A DNA stretch of 14,581 nt from positions 1 to 14,581 of the forward strand of contig CAINKA010000014.1 in assembly GCA_903849835.1 (NCBI GenBank). The letters are read 5' to 3'. The stretch comes from an uncultured Alphaproteobacteria bacterium (lineage in GTDB: Bacteria; Pseudomonadota; Alphaproteobacteria; Rickettsiales; UBA1997). Below the pieces are notes generated by a model, which made no database searches, was not told the DNA's origin, and saw nothing but the letters and a program-made list of their open reading frames with translations. Each line of letters opens with the position of its first letter. Position 1 is the stretch's first letter. Position numbers and translations under genes: made by a program. Shown here piece after piece: positions 6,619-11,939 of the stretch.

Positions 6619-8222
6619 AAAAACCGCTCCTACTCTGCATCCTCGACGGCTGGGGAATTGGCGACGCAACTGATCCAAACAACGCGATCGCGCGCGCAAA
6701 ACTTCCGAATTACAATCGCTTTTTTAAAACTTATCCGAACTCACAACTCGAAACTTCTGGCCTTTCCGTTGGCTTGCCTGTTGGGCAAATGGGCAATTCG
6801 GAAGTTGGACACATGACGATCGGAGCGGGGCGAATTATTTTTCAAGATTTGCCGCGCATCAACAATGCGATTGCCGATGGCTCGCTTGAAAAAAATCCAA
6901 AATTACAAAAATTAATCGCCGACTTGAAAAGCTCGGGAAAGGCTTGCCACTTGATGGGATTGCTGTCTGACGGCGGCGTGCATTCGCACATTAATCACAT
7001 TATTTTTCTCGCCGATTTGCTCGCGAAAAATGGGGTGAAAGTTTTGCTGCATGCGTTTTTGGATGGAAGGGATGTGGCGCAGAAGAGTGCAATTACATTT
7101 CTAGAAAAAATGCGGGACGGGGTTTGGAATGAGATGCGGGACGGGGTTTGTAACCCCGTCCCCACGTTCAGTTCCAGTCAAGATGACATGAACATGTGGA
7201 CGGGGTTACAAACCCCGTCCAGCGCAAGTTTGTCCAGCGCTAGAATCGCCACCATCTCCGGCCGCTACTACGCCATGGATCGCGACCAAAAATGGGATCG
7301 GATCGAACTCGCCACCAACGCAATTTTTTCCGCTGACGGTGAAAAATTTCCCGACGCAATTTCTGCAGTAAAAAATTCTTACGAAAAAAATATCACCGAC
7401 GAATTTGTGAGACCCTGCGTCATCGGCGACTACACTGGAATCACTGACGGCGACGCCCTGCTCTTCTGCAATTTCCGCGCTGATCGCGCTCGCCAAATTT
7501 CGGAAAAAATTTTCGAAAATAAAAAATTTTCCCACGCAATCGCCCTCACCAAATATTCCGAAAAGCTCAACGAATCTTACGAAATTTTATTCCCACCAAT
7601 CGAAATAAAAAATTCTCTGCCAGAAATTTTATCCGCTCGCGGCCTTACGCAATTGCGGATCGCCGAGACTGAAAAATACGCCCACGTCACTTTCTTTTTT
7701 TCTTGCGGACAGGAAAAAGAATTTAGCGGCGAAGAAAGAATTTTAATAAAATCGCCCGCAGTTGCGACTTACGATTTGCAGCCAGAAATGTCGGCGAGCG
7801 AAGTCGGCGAAAAATTACGCGCGGCAATTTCTTCCGAAAAATTCGATTTCATTCTCGTCAATTACGCCAATCCCGACATGGTTGGACACAGTGGCTGCCT
7901 AGCTCCATCAATTGCCGCCTGCGAAGCAATCGACCAACAACTCGGACTTCTCGAAAAAATTATTTTAGAAAAAAATGGCACGATGCTGATCTCGGCCGAT
8001 CACGGAAATATCGAATGCCTACTCGACGAAAATCATTTACCTCACACTTCCCACACCACAAATCCTGTTCCGCTAATTTTAATCGGAAAAAATTTTCTTA
8101 CTGGCGCAAAGCTAGAAAATGGCAGCCTGCGCGACATCGCCCCAACAATTCTTCATCTCCTACAAATTGAAAAACCGAGTGAGATGGATGGGAGGAATTT
8201 AATTCCAACTAACCCTCTTTGA
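6615..8222 (+). CDS. gpmI: GpmI, cofactor-independent phosphoglycerate mutase
   Basis: Interconverts 3- and 2-phosphoglycerate in glycolysis/gluconeogenesis without 2,3-bisphosphoglycerate, using two metal ions (usually Mn). The metal-binding LDGWGIG (Asp11), the phosphoserine loop MGNSEVGHM (Ser62), SDGGVHSH (118-125), FLDGRD (148-153), SGRYYAMDRD (215-224) and the C-terminal SADHGNIE (metal site) are all present. At 535 residues it is longer than the usual 505-515. The excess is explained by about 40 residues at 167-208 (RDGV to SSAR) encoded by a family C palindrome inserted in frame just before IATISGRYYAMDRD. The last codons (Asn-Pro-Leu-stop) are supplied by the left end of a family D element, AACCCTCTTTGA. 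The start overlaps the nuclease stop by four bases. Confidence 0.95.
   Translation: MKKPLLLCILDGWGIGDATDPNNAIARAKLPNYNRFFKTYPNSQLETSGLSVGLPVGQMGNSEVGHMTIGAGRIIFQDLPRINNAIADGSLEKNPKLQKLIADLKSSGKACHLMGLLSDGGVHSHINHIIFLADLLAKNGVKVLLHAFLDGRDVAQKSAITFLEKMRDGVWNEMRDGVCNPVPTFSSSQDDMNMWTGLQTPSSASLSSARIATISGRYYAMDRDQKWDRIELATNAIFSADGEKFPDAISAVKNSYEKNITDEFVRPCVIGDYTGITDGDALLFCNFRADRARQISEKIFENKKFSHAIALTKYSEKLNESYEILFPPIEIKNSLPEILSARGLTQLRIAETEKYAHVTFFFSCGQEKEFSGEERILIKSPAVATYDLQPEMSASEVGEKLRAAISSEKFDFILVNYANPDMVGHSGCLAPSIAACEAIDQQLGLLEKIILEKNGTMLISADHGNIECLLDENHLPHTSHTTNPVPLILIGKNFLTGAKLENGSLRDIAPTILHLLQIEKPSEMDGRNLIPTNPL
7110..7240. repeat. Family C palindromic insertion in frame within gpmI
   Basis: The core is two hairpins that are inverted copies of each other: GGGACGGGGTT-TGT-AACCCCGTCCC (7138-7162) and GGACGGGGTT-ACA-AACCCCGTCC (7198-7220). 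The centre between them also pairs in part (CCACGTTCA against TGAACATGTGG). On the left a 17-base direct repeat (ATGCGGGACGGGGTTTG at 7110 and 7134) duplicates the first arm with a 24-base step, i.e. eight codons. On the right are two TCCAGCGC units. The reading frame remains open throughout. The related intergenic copy at 10664-10749 is in opposite orientation by its centre sequence. Confidence 0.88.
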
Positions 8223-8419
8223 CAATCGCCTTAGCGATTGCAACTCACTCAAAAAAATAAAAAAATTTTGTGAGTAAAAAGAGGGAGGGAGACGCGTAGC
8301 GGCGGAAGGGTGATTTGCTCGAGACGGGAGAAATACTGAAAAATAAACTCCGAACTCGCGACGAGTAAATCCTCCGACCTCGCCATTCGGCGAGGCCACC
8401 TCCTTTTTCAAAGGAGGTT
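8211..8419. repeat. Family D composite palindrome, copy 1 (with nested insertion)
   Basis: Together with copy 2 this fills the 380-base gene-free stretch between gpmI and lepB. It starts AACCCTCTTTGA (supplying the gpmI TGA) and ends CCTCCTTTTTCAAAGGAGG. In between come GGAGGGAGACGCGTAGCGGC, GGAAGGGTGATTTGCTCGAG, then CGACGAGTAAATCCTCCGAC and CCTCGCC-ATTC-GGCGAGG; the two halves are imperfect inverted repeats. Compared with copy 2, the left terminal hairpin CCCTCTTTGA/AAAAGAGGG is split by about 53 bases (8223-8275). These contain a 7-bp hairpin CAATCGC-CTTA-GCGATTG (8223-8240) and an A/T-rich loop bounded by ACTCAC/GTGAGT. Confidence 0.87.
8223..8275. repeat. small hairpin-bearing insert nested in family D copy 1; possible gpmI terminator
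   Basis: It carries CAATCGC-CTTA-GCGATTG (8223-8240), directly after the gpmI stop, then ACTCAC ... GTGAGT (8244-8275) enclosing an A/T-rich loop. It interrupts the terminal hairpin that is intact in copy 2, so it looks like a younger insertion or a local expansion. The position just after gpmI would suit transcript termination, but no T-tract directly follows the first stem. Confidence 0.5.
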
Positions 8420-8430
8420 AAGCCCGGCGA

Positions 8431-8586
8431 AACCCTCTTTGAAAAAGAGGGAGGGAGCCGCGTTAGCGGCGGAAGGGTGATTTGCTCGAGACGGGAGAAA
8501 TACTGAAAAATAAACTCCGAACTCGCGACGAGTAAATCCTCCGACCTCGCTTTCGCGAGGCCACCTCCTTTTTCAAAGGAGGCTTA
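8431..8586. repeat. Family D composite palindrome, copy 2
   Basis: A 156-base element, uninterrupted. The left hairpin is CCCTCTTTG-AAAAAGAGGG, followed by GCCGC-GTTA-GCGGC, a centre (GGAAGGGTGATTT to GAGTAAATCCTCC) that is nearly identical to copy 1, CCTCGC-TTTC-GCGAGG, and the right hairpin CCTCC-TTTTTCAAA-GGAGG. The right end lies 16 bases before the lepB ATG. The CCTCGC stem differs from copy 1 in length but remains paired. The direct-repeat offset between copies is about 166 bases. Confidence 0.88.
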
Positions 8587-8602
8587 ATCAACAATTTCAA
8601 CA

Positions 8603-9328
8603 ATGACCCAACCCAAAAAACCTCTCGGCTTCATCCCCACTCTCCTCGTAGCTCTAGTCTGCGCCGGCTTCGTGCGTTCGCTTTTTTTTGAGCCATTTCA
8701 CATTCCATCAAGCTCGATGAAACCGGGATTGCTGATCGGCGATTACATTTTTGTCGCCAAATATTCTTACGGTTACAGCCGCTATTCTTTCCCATTCGGC
8801 TTCGATTTTTTTGAGGGAAGAATTTGGGAAAGTGAGCCGAAGCGCGGCGATGTTGCGGTTTTTCGATTGCCTTCTGACCCAAGCATCAACTACGTCAAAC
8901 GCATTATTGGCCTTCCAAGAGATCGCATCCAAATGCGCAATGGCGTGCTTTTCATCAATGACGAGGAAGTAAAAAAAATTTCTGACGGAATTTTTTATGA
9001 CGAAAATCTTGGGATGGAAAATGAAATAAAAAAATTTTTAGAAACTTTGCCAGAAGGAAAAATAATTCAAATTTTAGATGAAAATTCTGGATCAGAAGCG
9101 GATAATACCGGAATTTATGAAGTGCCAGAAGGCACGTATTTCATGATGGGAGACAATCGCGACAATTCGCAGGACAGCAGATTTTTAACTCACGTCGGCT
9201 ACGTGCCAAAAGAAAATCTCGTCGGCCGCGCCACAATAATTTTCTTTTCCAATTCAAAACCAACTTGGCAATTTTGGAATTGGCCGAGTGCGATTCGGTT
9301 TGAGAGGGTTTTGAAGAAGGTGGATTAA
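8603..9328 (+). CDS. lepB: LepB, signal peptidase I
   Basis: Inner-membrane serine/lysine protease that removes Sec and Tat signal peptides on the periplasmic side. The 241-residue product has one N-terminal membrane segment (about 11-29). Catalytic box B PSSSMKPGL has the nucleophile Ser38. Box C/D RGDVAVFRLP (81-90) leads into YVKRIIGLPRD (97-107) with the general base Lys99. Box E MGDNRDNSQDSR spans 182-193. Length and motif spacing match single-TM alphaproteobacterial LepB. The ATG has no Shine-Dalgarno and lies 16 bases after a family D palindrome, so the promoter must overlap the repeat or transcription must read in from gpmI. A family A hairpin separates it from rnc; lepB-rnc order is common in proteobacteria. 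Confidence 0.96.
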   Translation: MTQPKKPLGFIPTLLVALVCAGFVRSLFFEPFHIPSSSMKPGLLIGDYIFVAKYSYGYSRYSFPFGFDFFEGRIWESEPKRGDVAVFRLPSDPSINYVKRIIGLPRDRIQMRNGVLFINDEEVKKISDGIFYDENLGMENEIKKFLETLPEGKIIQILDENSGSEADNTGIYEVPEGTYFMMGDNRDNSQDSRFLTHVGYVPKENLVGRATIIFFSNSKPTWQFWNWPSAIRFERVLKKVD

Positions 9329-9344
9329 ACAGTAGCACCATTCT

Positions 9345-9428
9345 CTCAATGTCATGCTGAGCCTGTCGAAGCATGATTCGTGGTACGCGGCTAGAATCAT
9401 GCTTCGACAGGCTCAGCATGACATTGAG
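9345..9428. repeat. Family A hairpin between lepB and rnc
   Basis: A perfect 35-base inverted repeat (9345-9379 with 9394-9428) around a 14-base loop. The left arm contains CTCAATGTCATGCTGAGCC and TGTCGAAGCATGATTC. It lies 16 bases after the lepB stop. There is no T-tract on either side, so Rho-independent termination is not evident; the RNA would form a very stable stem and could be cut by RNase III, whose gene is directly downstream. Confidence 0.93.
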
Positions 9429-9471
9429 GTAAAAGCTCGGTAAAACTTTTTCGCTAACTTAAATTTTTAAA

Positions 9472-10164
9472 ATGACGTCATTTTCCACCTTCCCCCAAAA
9501 AATCTCACACCACTTCACCAACGAAAGCCTTCTCGACGAAGCCCTCACCCACCCGAGCCTTTCCAAAGAAATGAAATCAAAACCAAATTACCAACGCCTC
9601 GAATTTTTGGGTGACAAGGTTTTGTCTTTGGTGATTGGCGAGTTCTTGATGCAGAAATATCCAACCGAGATGGAAGGCGCGCTTTCTAAGCGTCAGGCCG
9701 CTTTAGTTTCGGGCGAAACTTTGGCGAAAATTGCGCTCGAAATCGGCGTCGACGAAGTTTTACAGATCAGCAATGGTGAAAAAAAACTCGGCGGGAAAAC
9801 AAATAAACGAAATTTAGAAAATTCGCTTGAGGCCTTAATCGGCGCGATTTATCTCGATTCCGATTTCTCCGCCGCCAAAAATTTTATCCTGAAATTTTGG
9901 CGTGAAATTTTGGAACAAGAAATCGCGCCGCCGAAAGATCCCGTGTCCGAATTGCAAGAGCTCGCCCAAGTTCTTTCGAAACAATTGCCGCAATATTCCA
10001 CCACCCAAAGCGGCGGCAGTGACCACTCACCACACTTCATCTCCACCGTCAAACTCGCACATTTAAACCGCGAATTCAGCGCCTCCGGCAAGTCGAAAAA
10101 GGAAGCGCAGAAGGAAGCGGCGAAGGTGGCGTTGGAGTTTTTTTTAAAAAAAATAATGGAGTAG
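9472..10164 (+). CDS. rnc: Rnc, ribonuclease III
   Basis: Endonuclease for double-stranded RNA, needed for rRNA precursor processing and mRNA decay. The 230-residue product has the RNase III signature YQRLEFLGDKV (40-50; Glu44, Asp48), then LENSLEALIGAIYLD (115-129; Glu120). A dsRNA-binding domain occupies about 155-227 (DPVSELQELAQ to KKEAQKEAAKVALEFFLKK). Length is typical. At the position equivalent to E. coli Asp114, a metal-site residue in ADTVEAL, this protein has Asn117 (ENSLEAL); family members usually have Asp, so this deserves attention. The ATG has no Shine-Dalgarno. The small CaaX-ending gene begins 2 bases after the TAG stop, which suggests co-transcription. A family A hairpin, a potential substrate of this enzyme, lies immediately upstream. 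Confidence 0.95.
   Translation: MTSFSTFPQKISHHFTNESLLDEALTHPSLSKEMKSKPNYQRLEFLGDKVLSLVIGEFLMQKYPTEMEGALSKRQAALVSGETLAKIALEIGVDEVLQISNGEKKLGGKTNKRNLENSLEALIGAIYLDSDFSAAKNFILKFWREILEQEIAPPKDPVSELQELAQVLSKQLPQYSTTQSGGSDHSPHFISTVKLAHLNREFSASGKSKKEAQKEAAKVALEFFLKKIME
10158..10161 (+). promoter_or_regulatory. Shine-Dalgarno GGAG before the small CaaX-like gene
   Basis: GGAG lies 5 bases before the ATG at 10167, inside the end of rnc. Most other starts in the window (proS, lepB, rnc, ruvX, hemA, gatC) lack such a sequence, so this supports the start and active translation of an otherwise hard-to-judge gene. Confidence 0.6.
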
Positions 10165-10166
10165 AA

Positions 10167-10460
10167 ATGTCAAAAGGAAAAATGTCGAAGTCGCCAGTTA
10201 CGCCAGAATTAGGTGCGTCAGAGTCGAAGGCTGGTGAAGCAGCGTCGAAATATGTGCCGGAGGGCGGAGATGGTGAAGAGGCAATGAATAAATGGGCGTT
10301 GGCATTGGTGAGTTCGCCAGCGCTCACGCCCCGAACCCCTGGCCACAAAGGAGACCTGCCTAATTTTACTCCACCCAAAAAGATTCAGTCTAGAGGGGTT
10401 AGCAAAGTTTATCCAGCTGGGGTAGATCCAGACACTCGGGGCTGCTGCGTCATTTCTTAA
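10167..10460 (+). CDS. small disordered protein with C-terminal CaaX-like motif
   Basis: I do not recognise a family. The 97 residues are rich in Pro, Ser, Gly, Lys and Ala with no hydrophobic core or signal peptide, so the protein is probably largely disordered. A basic patch (KKIQSRGVSK, 71-80) precedes the end RGCCVIS. Cys94-Val-Ile-Ser fits the eukaryotic CaaX prenylation motif, with Cys93 beside it as a possible palmitoylation site, like Ras-type C-termini. Support that it is a real gene: a GGAG ribosome binding site at 10158-10161, unusual for this window, with 5 bases to the ATG; start 2 bases after rnc; and a strong terminator just downstream. If the organism is intracellular, it could be an effector anchored to host membranes. 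That role is inference; the match could be chance, and a small structural or spurious protein is possible. An internal ATG at residue 6 is an alternative start. Confidence 0.6.
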   Translation: MSKGKMSKSPVTPELGASESKAGEAASKYVPEGGDGEEAMNKWALALVSSPALTPRTPGHKGDLPNFTPPKKIQSRGVSKVYPAGVDPDTRGCCVIS

Positions 10461-10485
10461 AAAAATCTCACCTTCTAAAAAAAAT

Positions 10486-10519
10486 AAAAAAACCCCGTCA
10501 GAAATGGCGGGGTTTTTTT
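10486..10519. terminator. bidirectional Rho-independent terminator
   Basis: Stem AACCCCGTCA-GAAA-TGGCGGGGTT (10491-10514, one G-T pair) has a GAAA tetraloop. It is preceded by an A-run (with one T) and followed by TTTTT, so it reads as a terminator on both strands. It closes the plus-strand lepB-rnc-small gene unit 26 bases after its stop, and can also end the minus-strand gatC-hdaA unit coming from the right. It is the clearest terminator in the window. Confidence 0.93.
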
Positions 10520-10530
10520 GTTGGGGAAAA

Positions 10531-10560
10531 TTGAATTGTGCCCGTAAAGGCACAATTCAA
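10531..10560. repeat. 12-bp perfect hairpin in the convergent intergenic region
   Basis: TTGAATTGTGCC (10531-10542), loop CGTAAA, and GGCACAATTCAA (10549-10560). An A-run follows on the plus strand, and on the minus strand the stem is followed by TTTTCCCC, so it may be a secondary terminator for the minus-strand genes. It lies within a 360-base gene-free stretch (10461-10820) that holds two hairpins, a family C palindrome and a GCGCTA array; 10561-10660 shows nothing I can name. Confidence 0.6.
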
Positions 10561-10663
10561 AAAATCACTGCTTAGGCTAGTGGGGGCAAGGGTTTGGGCT
10601 GTGTTGGAATTTTGTGAAAAATTTACCGGAAAGTTAGTTTTTTCTGCTGTCATCCCCTCCGCT

Positions 10664-10749
10664 GGACGGGGTTTGTAACCCCGTTCAAATGTTCGTGTAA
10701 AACTTAACACTTTGAACTGAACGTGAGGACGGGGTTACAAACCCCGTCC
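10664..10749. repeat. Family C palindrome, intergenic copy
   Basis: Left hairpin GGACGGGGTT-TGT-AACCCCGTTC (10664-10686) and right hairpin GGACGGGGTT-ACA-AACCCCGTCC (10727-10749). The centre contains GAACTGAACGTGAGGACGGG, whose reverse complement matches the gpmI copy at about 7155-7174 (CCCGTCC-CACGTTCAGTTC, one mismatch). The other side also matches in reverse (CGAACATTTGAACGGGG against TGAACATGTGGACGGGG). So the two are members of one family in opposite orientation, not just similar stems. Confidence 0.9.
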
Positions 10750-10823
10750 TGCGCTAGTCCCTGCGGCTAGTCCTGCGCTAATTCCCTGCGCTAGTCCTGC
10801 GCTAGATCCTGCGCTAAGCGCTA
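10749..10823. repeat. short tandem array, six units of CTGCGCTAGTC type
   Basis: Six imperfect 11-13 base units start at 10749, 10761, 10773, 10786, 10797 and 10809; most read CTGCGCTAGTC or a one- to three-base variant. The array abuts the right hairpin of the family C palindrome. Its last GCGCTA overlaps the stop codon of the hdaA-like gene (TAG, minus strand, 10821-10823). Two related TCCAGCGC units follow the family C copy in gpmI (7218-7240). Confidence 0.85.
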
Positions 10824-11483
10824 AAAAATCTCCCCGATCTCCCTCACGCCAAAACTCCCCCCGCCCTCCTGACAGAGCGATTCAACTTTTTTCACCGCGG
10901 CGAAAACTGCTTCGTAGCTGCGGTAAATGCGGTCGGAAATTAAATCTGTTACTTGGCGAGAGACCTTGATTTGCCTGCGGGCAAAGCCATTCACCAAAAG
11001 TTGTTTGATTGCTTCCTGAGAGGGATTTTTGATTTCGACGGTGAAAATATTTTTGAGGCGCGAGGTCAAATCTTTGAGCCGAAATTGCGCCACTGAATCA
11101 GCGCTCAAAATCAAAAAAGCGCCAGACTCAAAAGCGGAATTAATCAAGCGCAGCAGCAGCTCTTCATCCGTGATTTCATTGACGTCTTCCAAAATGTAAA
11201 ATTTATTTTCGCTAAAAAAATCCGCCGGATTGACGTTAGAAATTTTTTCTTTTTCTAAAAATTCTGCGTGAAATTTTTTGGCGAAGATGTGCAGCAGATG
11301 CGTTTTCCCCGCGAATGGCGCGGCTTTAAGAATCACCGACGAAAATTGTGATTTAGAAAAATTTTCCTGCGCAAAAAATTTTTTGAGAAAATTTACGGCG
11401 GTAGAATTTTCTGCGAGCAGCAAAAAATCTTCTTCGCGGTAGGAATTAAAACTGGTTTGGAAGGGGAAGGAGAGTTGGGACAA
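10821..11483 (-). CDS. hdaA: HdaA-like DnaA-related regulator of replication initiation
   Basis: Small AAA+ protein related to the central domain of DnaA, expected to promote ATP hydrolysis by DnaA after initiation (regulatory inactivation) while bound to the sliding clamp. The 220 residues begin with the clamp-binding motif QLSFPF (3-8), as in Hda (QLxLPF). The P-loop reads APFAGKTHLL (55-64), keeping GKT but lacking the first glycine of GxxxxGKT. Walker B-like YILEDVNEI is at 96-104, sensor-1 region LILSADS at 124-130, and the arginine box LKDLTSRLKN at 136-145 (Arg142). The start codon is TTG at 11483: an in-frame TAA lies five codons upstream and no ATG or GTG intervenes, and the clamp motif must be included. 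The gene follows gatC with a family A hairpin in between. Confidence 0.83.
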   Translation of the reverse strand: MSQLSFPFQTSFNSYREEDFLLLAENSTAVNFLKKFFAQENFSKSQFSSVILKAAPFAGKTHLLHIFAKKFHAEFLEKEKISNVNPADFFSENKFYILEDVNEITDEELLLRLINSAFESGAFLILSADSVAQFRLKDLTSRLKNIFTVEIKNPSQEAIKQLLVNGFARRQIKVSRQVTDLISDRIYRSYEAVFAAVKKVESLCQEGGGSFGVREIGEIF

Positions 11484-11519
11484 GAAAAATTCAAATTAAA
11501 GTCATACTGAGCTTACCTC

Positions 11520-11614
11520 AATGTCATGCTGAGCCTGTCGAAGCATGATTCTGGGCACCGTGCCTAGAAGCAACCGTGCCTAGAATCATGCTTCGACAGG
11601 CTCAGCATGACATT
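11520..11614. repeat. Family A hairpin between gatC and the hdaA-like gene
   Basis: Perfect 33-base arms (11520-11552 and 11582-11614), starting AATGTCATGCTGAGCCTG, with a 29-base loop. The loop and arm border contain a 12-base direct repeat, CCGTGCCTAGAA, twice. To the left, GTCATACTGAGCTTACC (11501-11517) looks like a decayed extra copy of the arm start. Like the other family A copies it lies in non-coding sequence. Confidence 0.93.
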
Positions 11615-11620
11615 AAAAAT

Positions 11621-11911
11621 TTACTCAATCACTTTCGGCACCGCGAAATATCCGTATTTCGCATCTTTGGAATTTTTTAAAATATCCTCTGCGATATTGC
11701 CGTCAGTGATTTCGTCTTTGTTTAAACGCAAAAAACTTTCTGAAACATTTGTCAGGGGTTCGACATTGTCGGTGTTGACTTCGTTTAGTTTTTCAACCCA
11801 ACCGATGATTCCTCCAACTTGCTGCGCGATGCTTTCGCGATTTTCTGGAGCAACTTCAATTCTTGCTAAACGAGAAATTTTTTTGATATCTTCAGCTGTA
11901 ACTTTCGACAT
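11621..11911 (-). CDS. gatC: GatC, Asp/Glu-tRNA amidotransferase subunit C
   Basis: Small subunit of GatCAB, which converts Glu-tRNA(Gln), and in some organisms Asp-tRNA(Asn), to the amidated form; alphaproteobacteria use this route to make Gln-tRNA. The 96-residue length is typical. Conserved features are the N-terminal helix VTAEDIKKISRLARIE (4-19), the middle IIGWVEKLNEVNTDNVEPL (34-52; the V-x-P-L element) and the C-terminal FAVPKVIE (89-96; the family's F-x-V-P-K-V-I). gatA and gatB usually follow directly, but here the next gene on this strand is the hdaA-like gene, so they must be elsewhere. The start is only 28 bases from the divergent ruvX start, so the two must share an A/T-rich promoter region. 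Confidence 0.94.
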   Translation of the reverse strand: MSKVTAEDIKKISRLARIEVAPENRESIAQQVGGIIGWVEKLNEVNTDNVEPLTNVSESFLRLNKDEITDGNIAEDILKNSKDAKYGYFAVPKVIE

Positions 11912-11939
11912 ATTTTTTTAAAAAAATTAAAAACAAAAA
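11912..11939. promoter_or_regulatory. 28-base A/T-only-type divergent spacer between gatC and ruvX
   Basis: Almost entirely A and T, with runs of T then A, between two divergent start codons. Any promoters for the two genes must overlap this spacer and the opposite gene's first codons, or the transcripts are nearly leaderless. No Shine-Dalgarno is visible for either gene. I cannot assign -35/-10 boxes reliably. Confidence 0.4.

Noticed and set aside
8199..8411. 70-codon minus-strand frame in the gpmI-lepB interval
   Set aside because: It consists almost entirely of family D repeat sequence and runs into the gpmI 3' end; copy 2 does not preserve an equivalent gene.
8211..8586. CRISPR array, because of repeated blocks with spacing
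   Set aside because: Only two long copies with internal palindromes, no uniform short repeats or unique spacers of constant size, and no cas genes.
9345..9428. Insertion sequence ends for the family A inverted repeat
   Set aside because: Only 14 bases lie between the arms and there is no transposase; target duplications cannot be seen. It is treated as a palindromic repeat.
10076..10378. 100-codon open frame on the minus strand over rnc and the small gene
   Set aside because: It overlaps the conserved dsRNA-binding domain of rnc and lacks a ribosome binding site; the plus-strand small gene has better start and terminator context.
10749..10823. Replication iterons near a DnaA-related gene
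   Set aside because: The units are G+C-rich, imperfect and attached to a palindromic repeat; no DnaA boxes (TTATCCACA-like) or A/T-rich unwinding region are evident.
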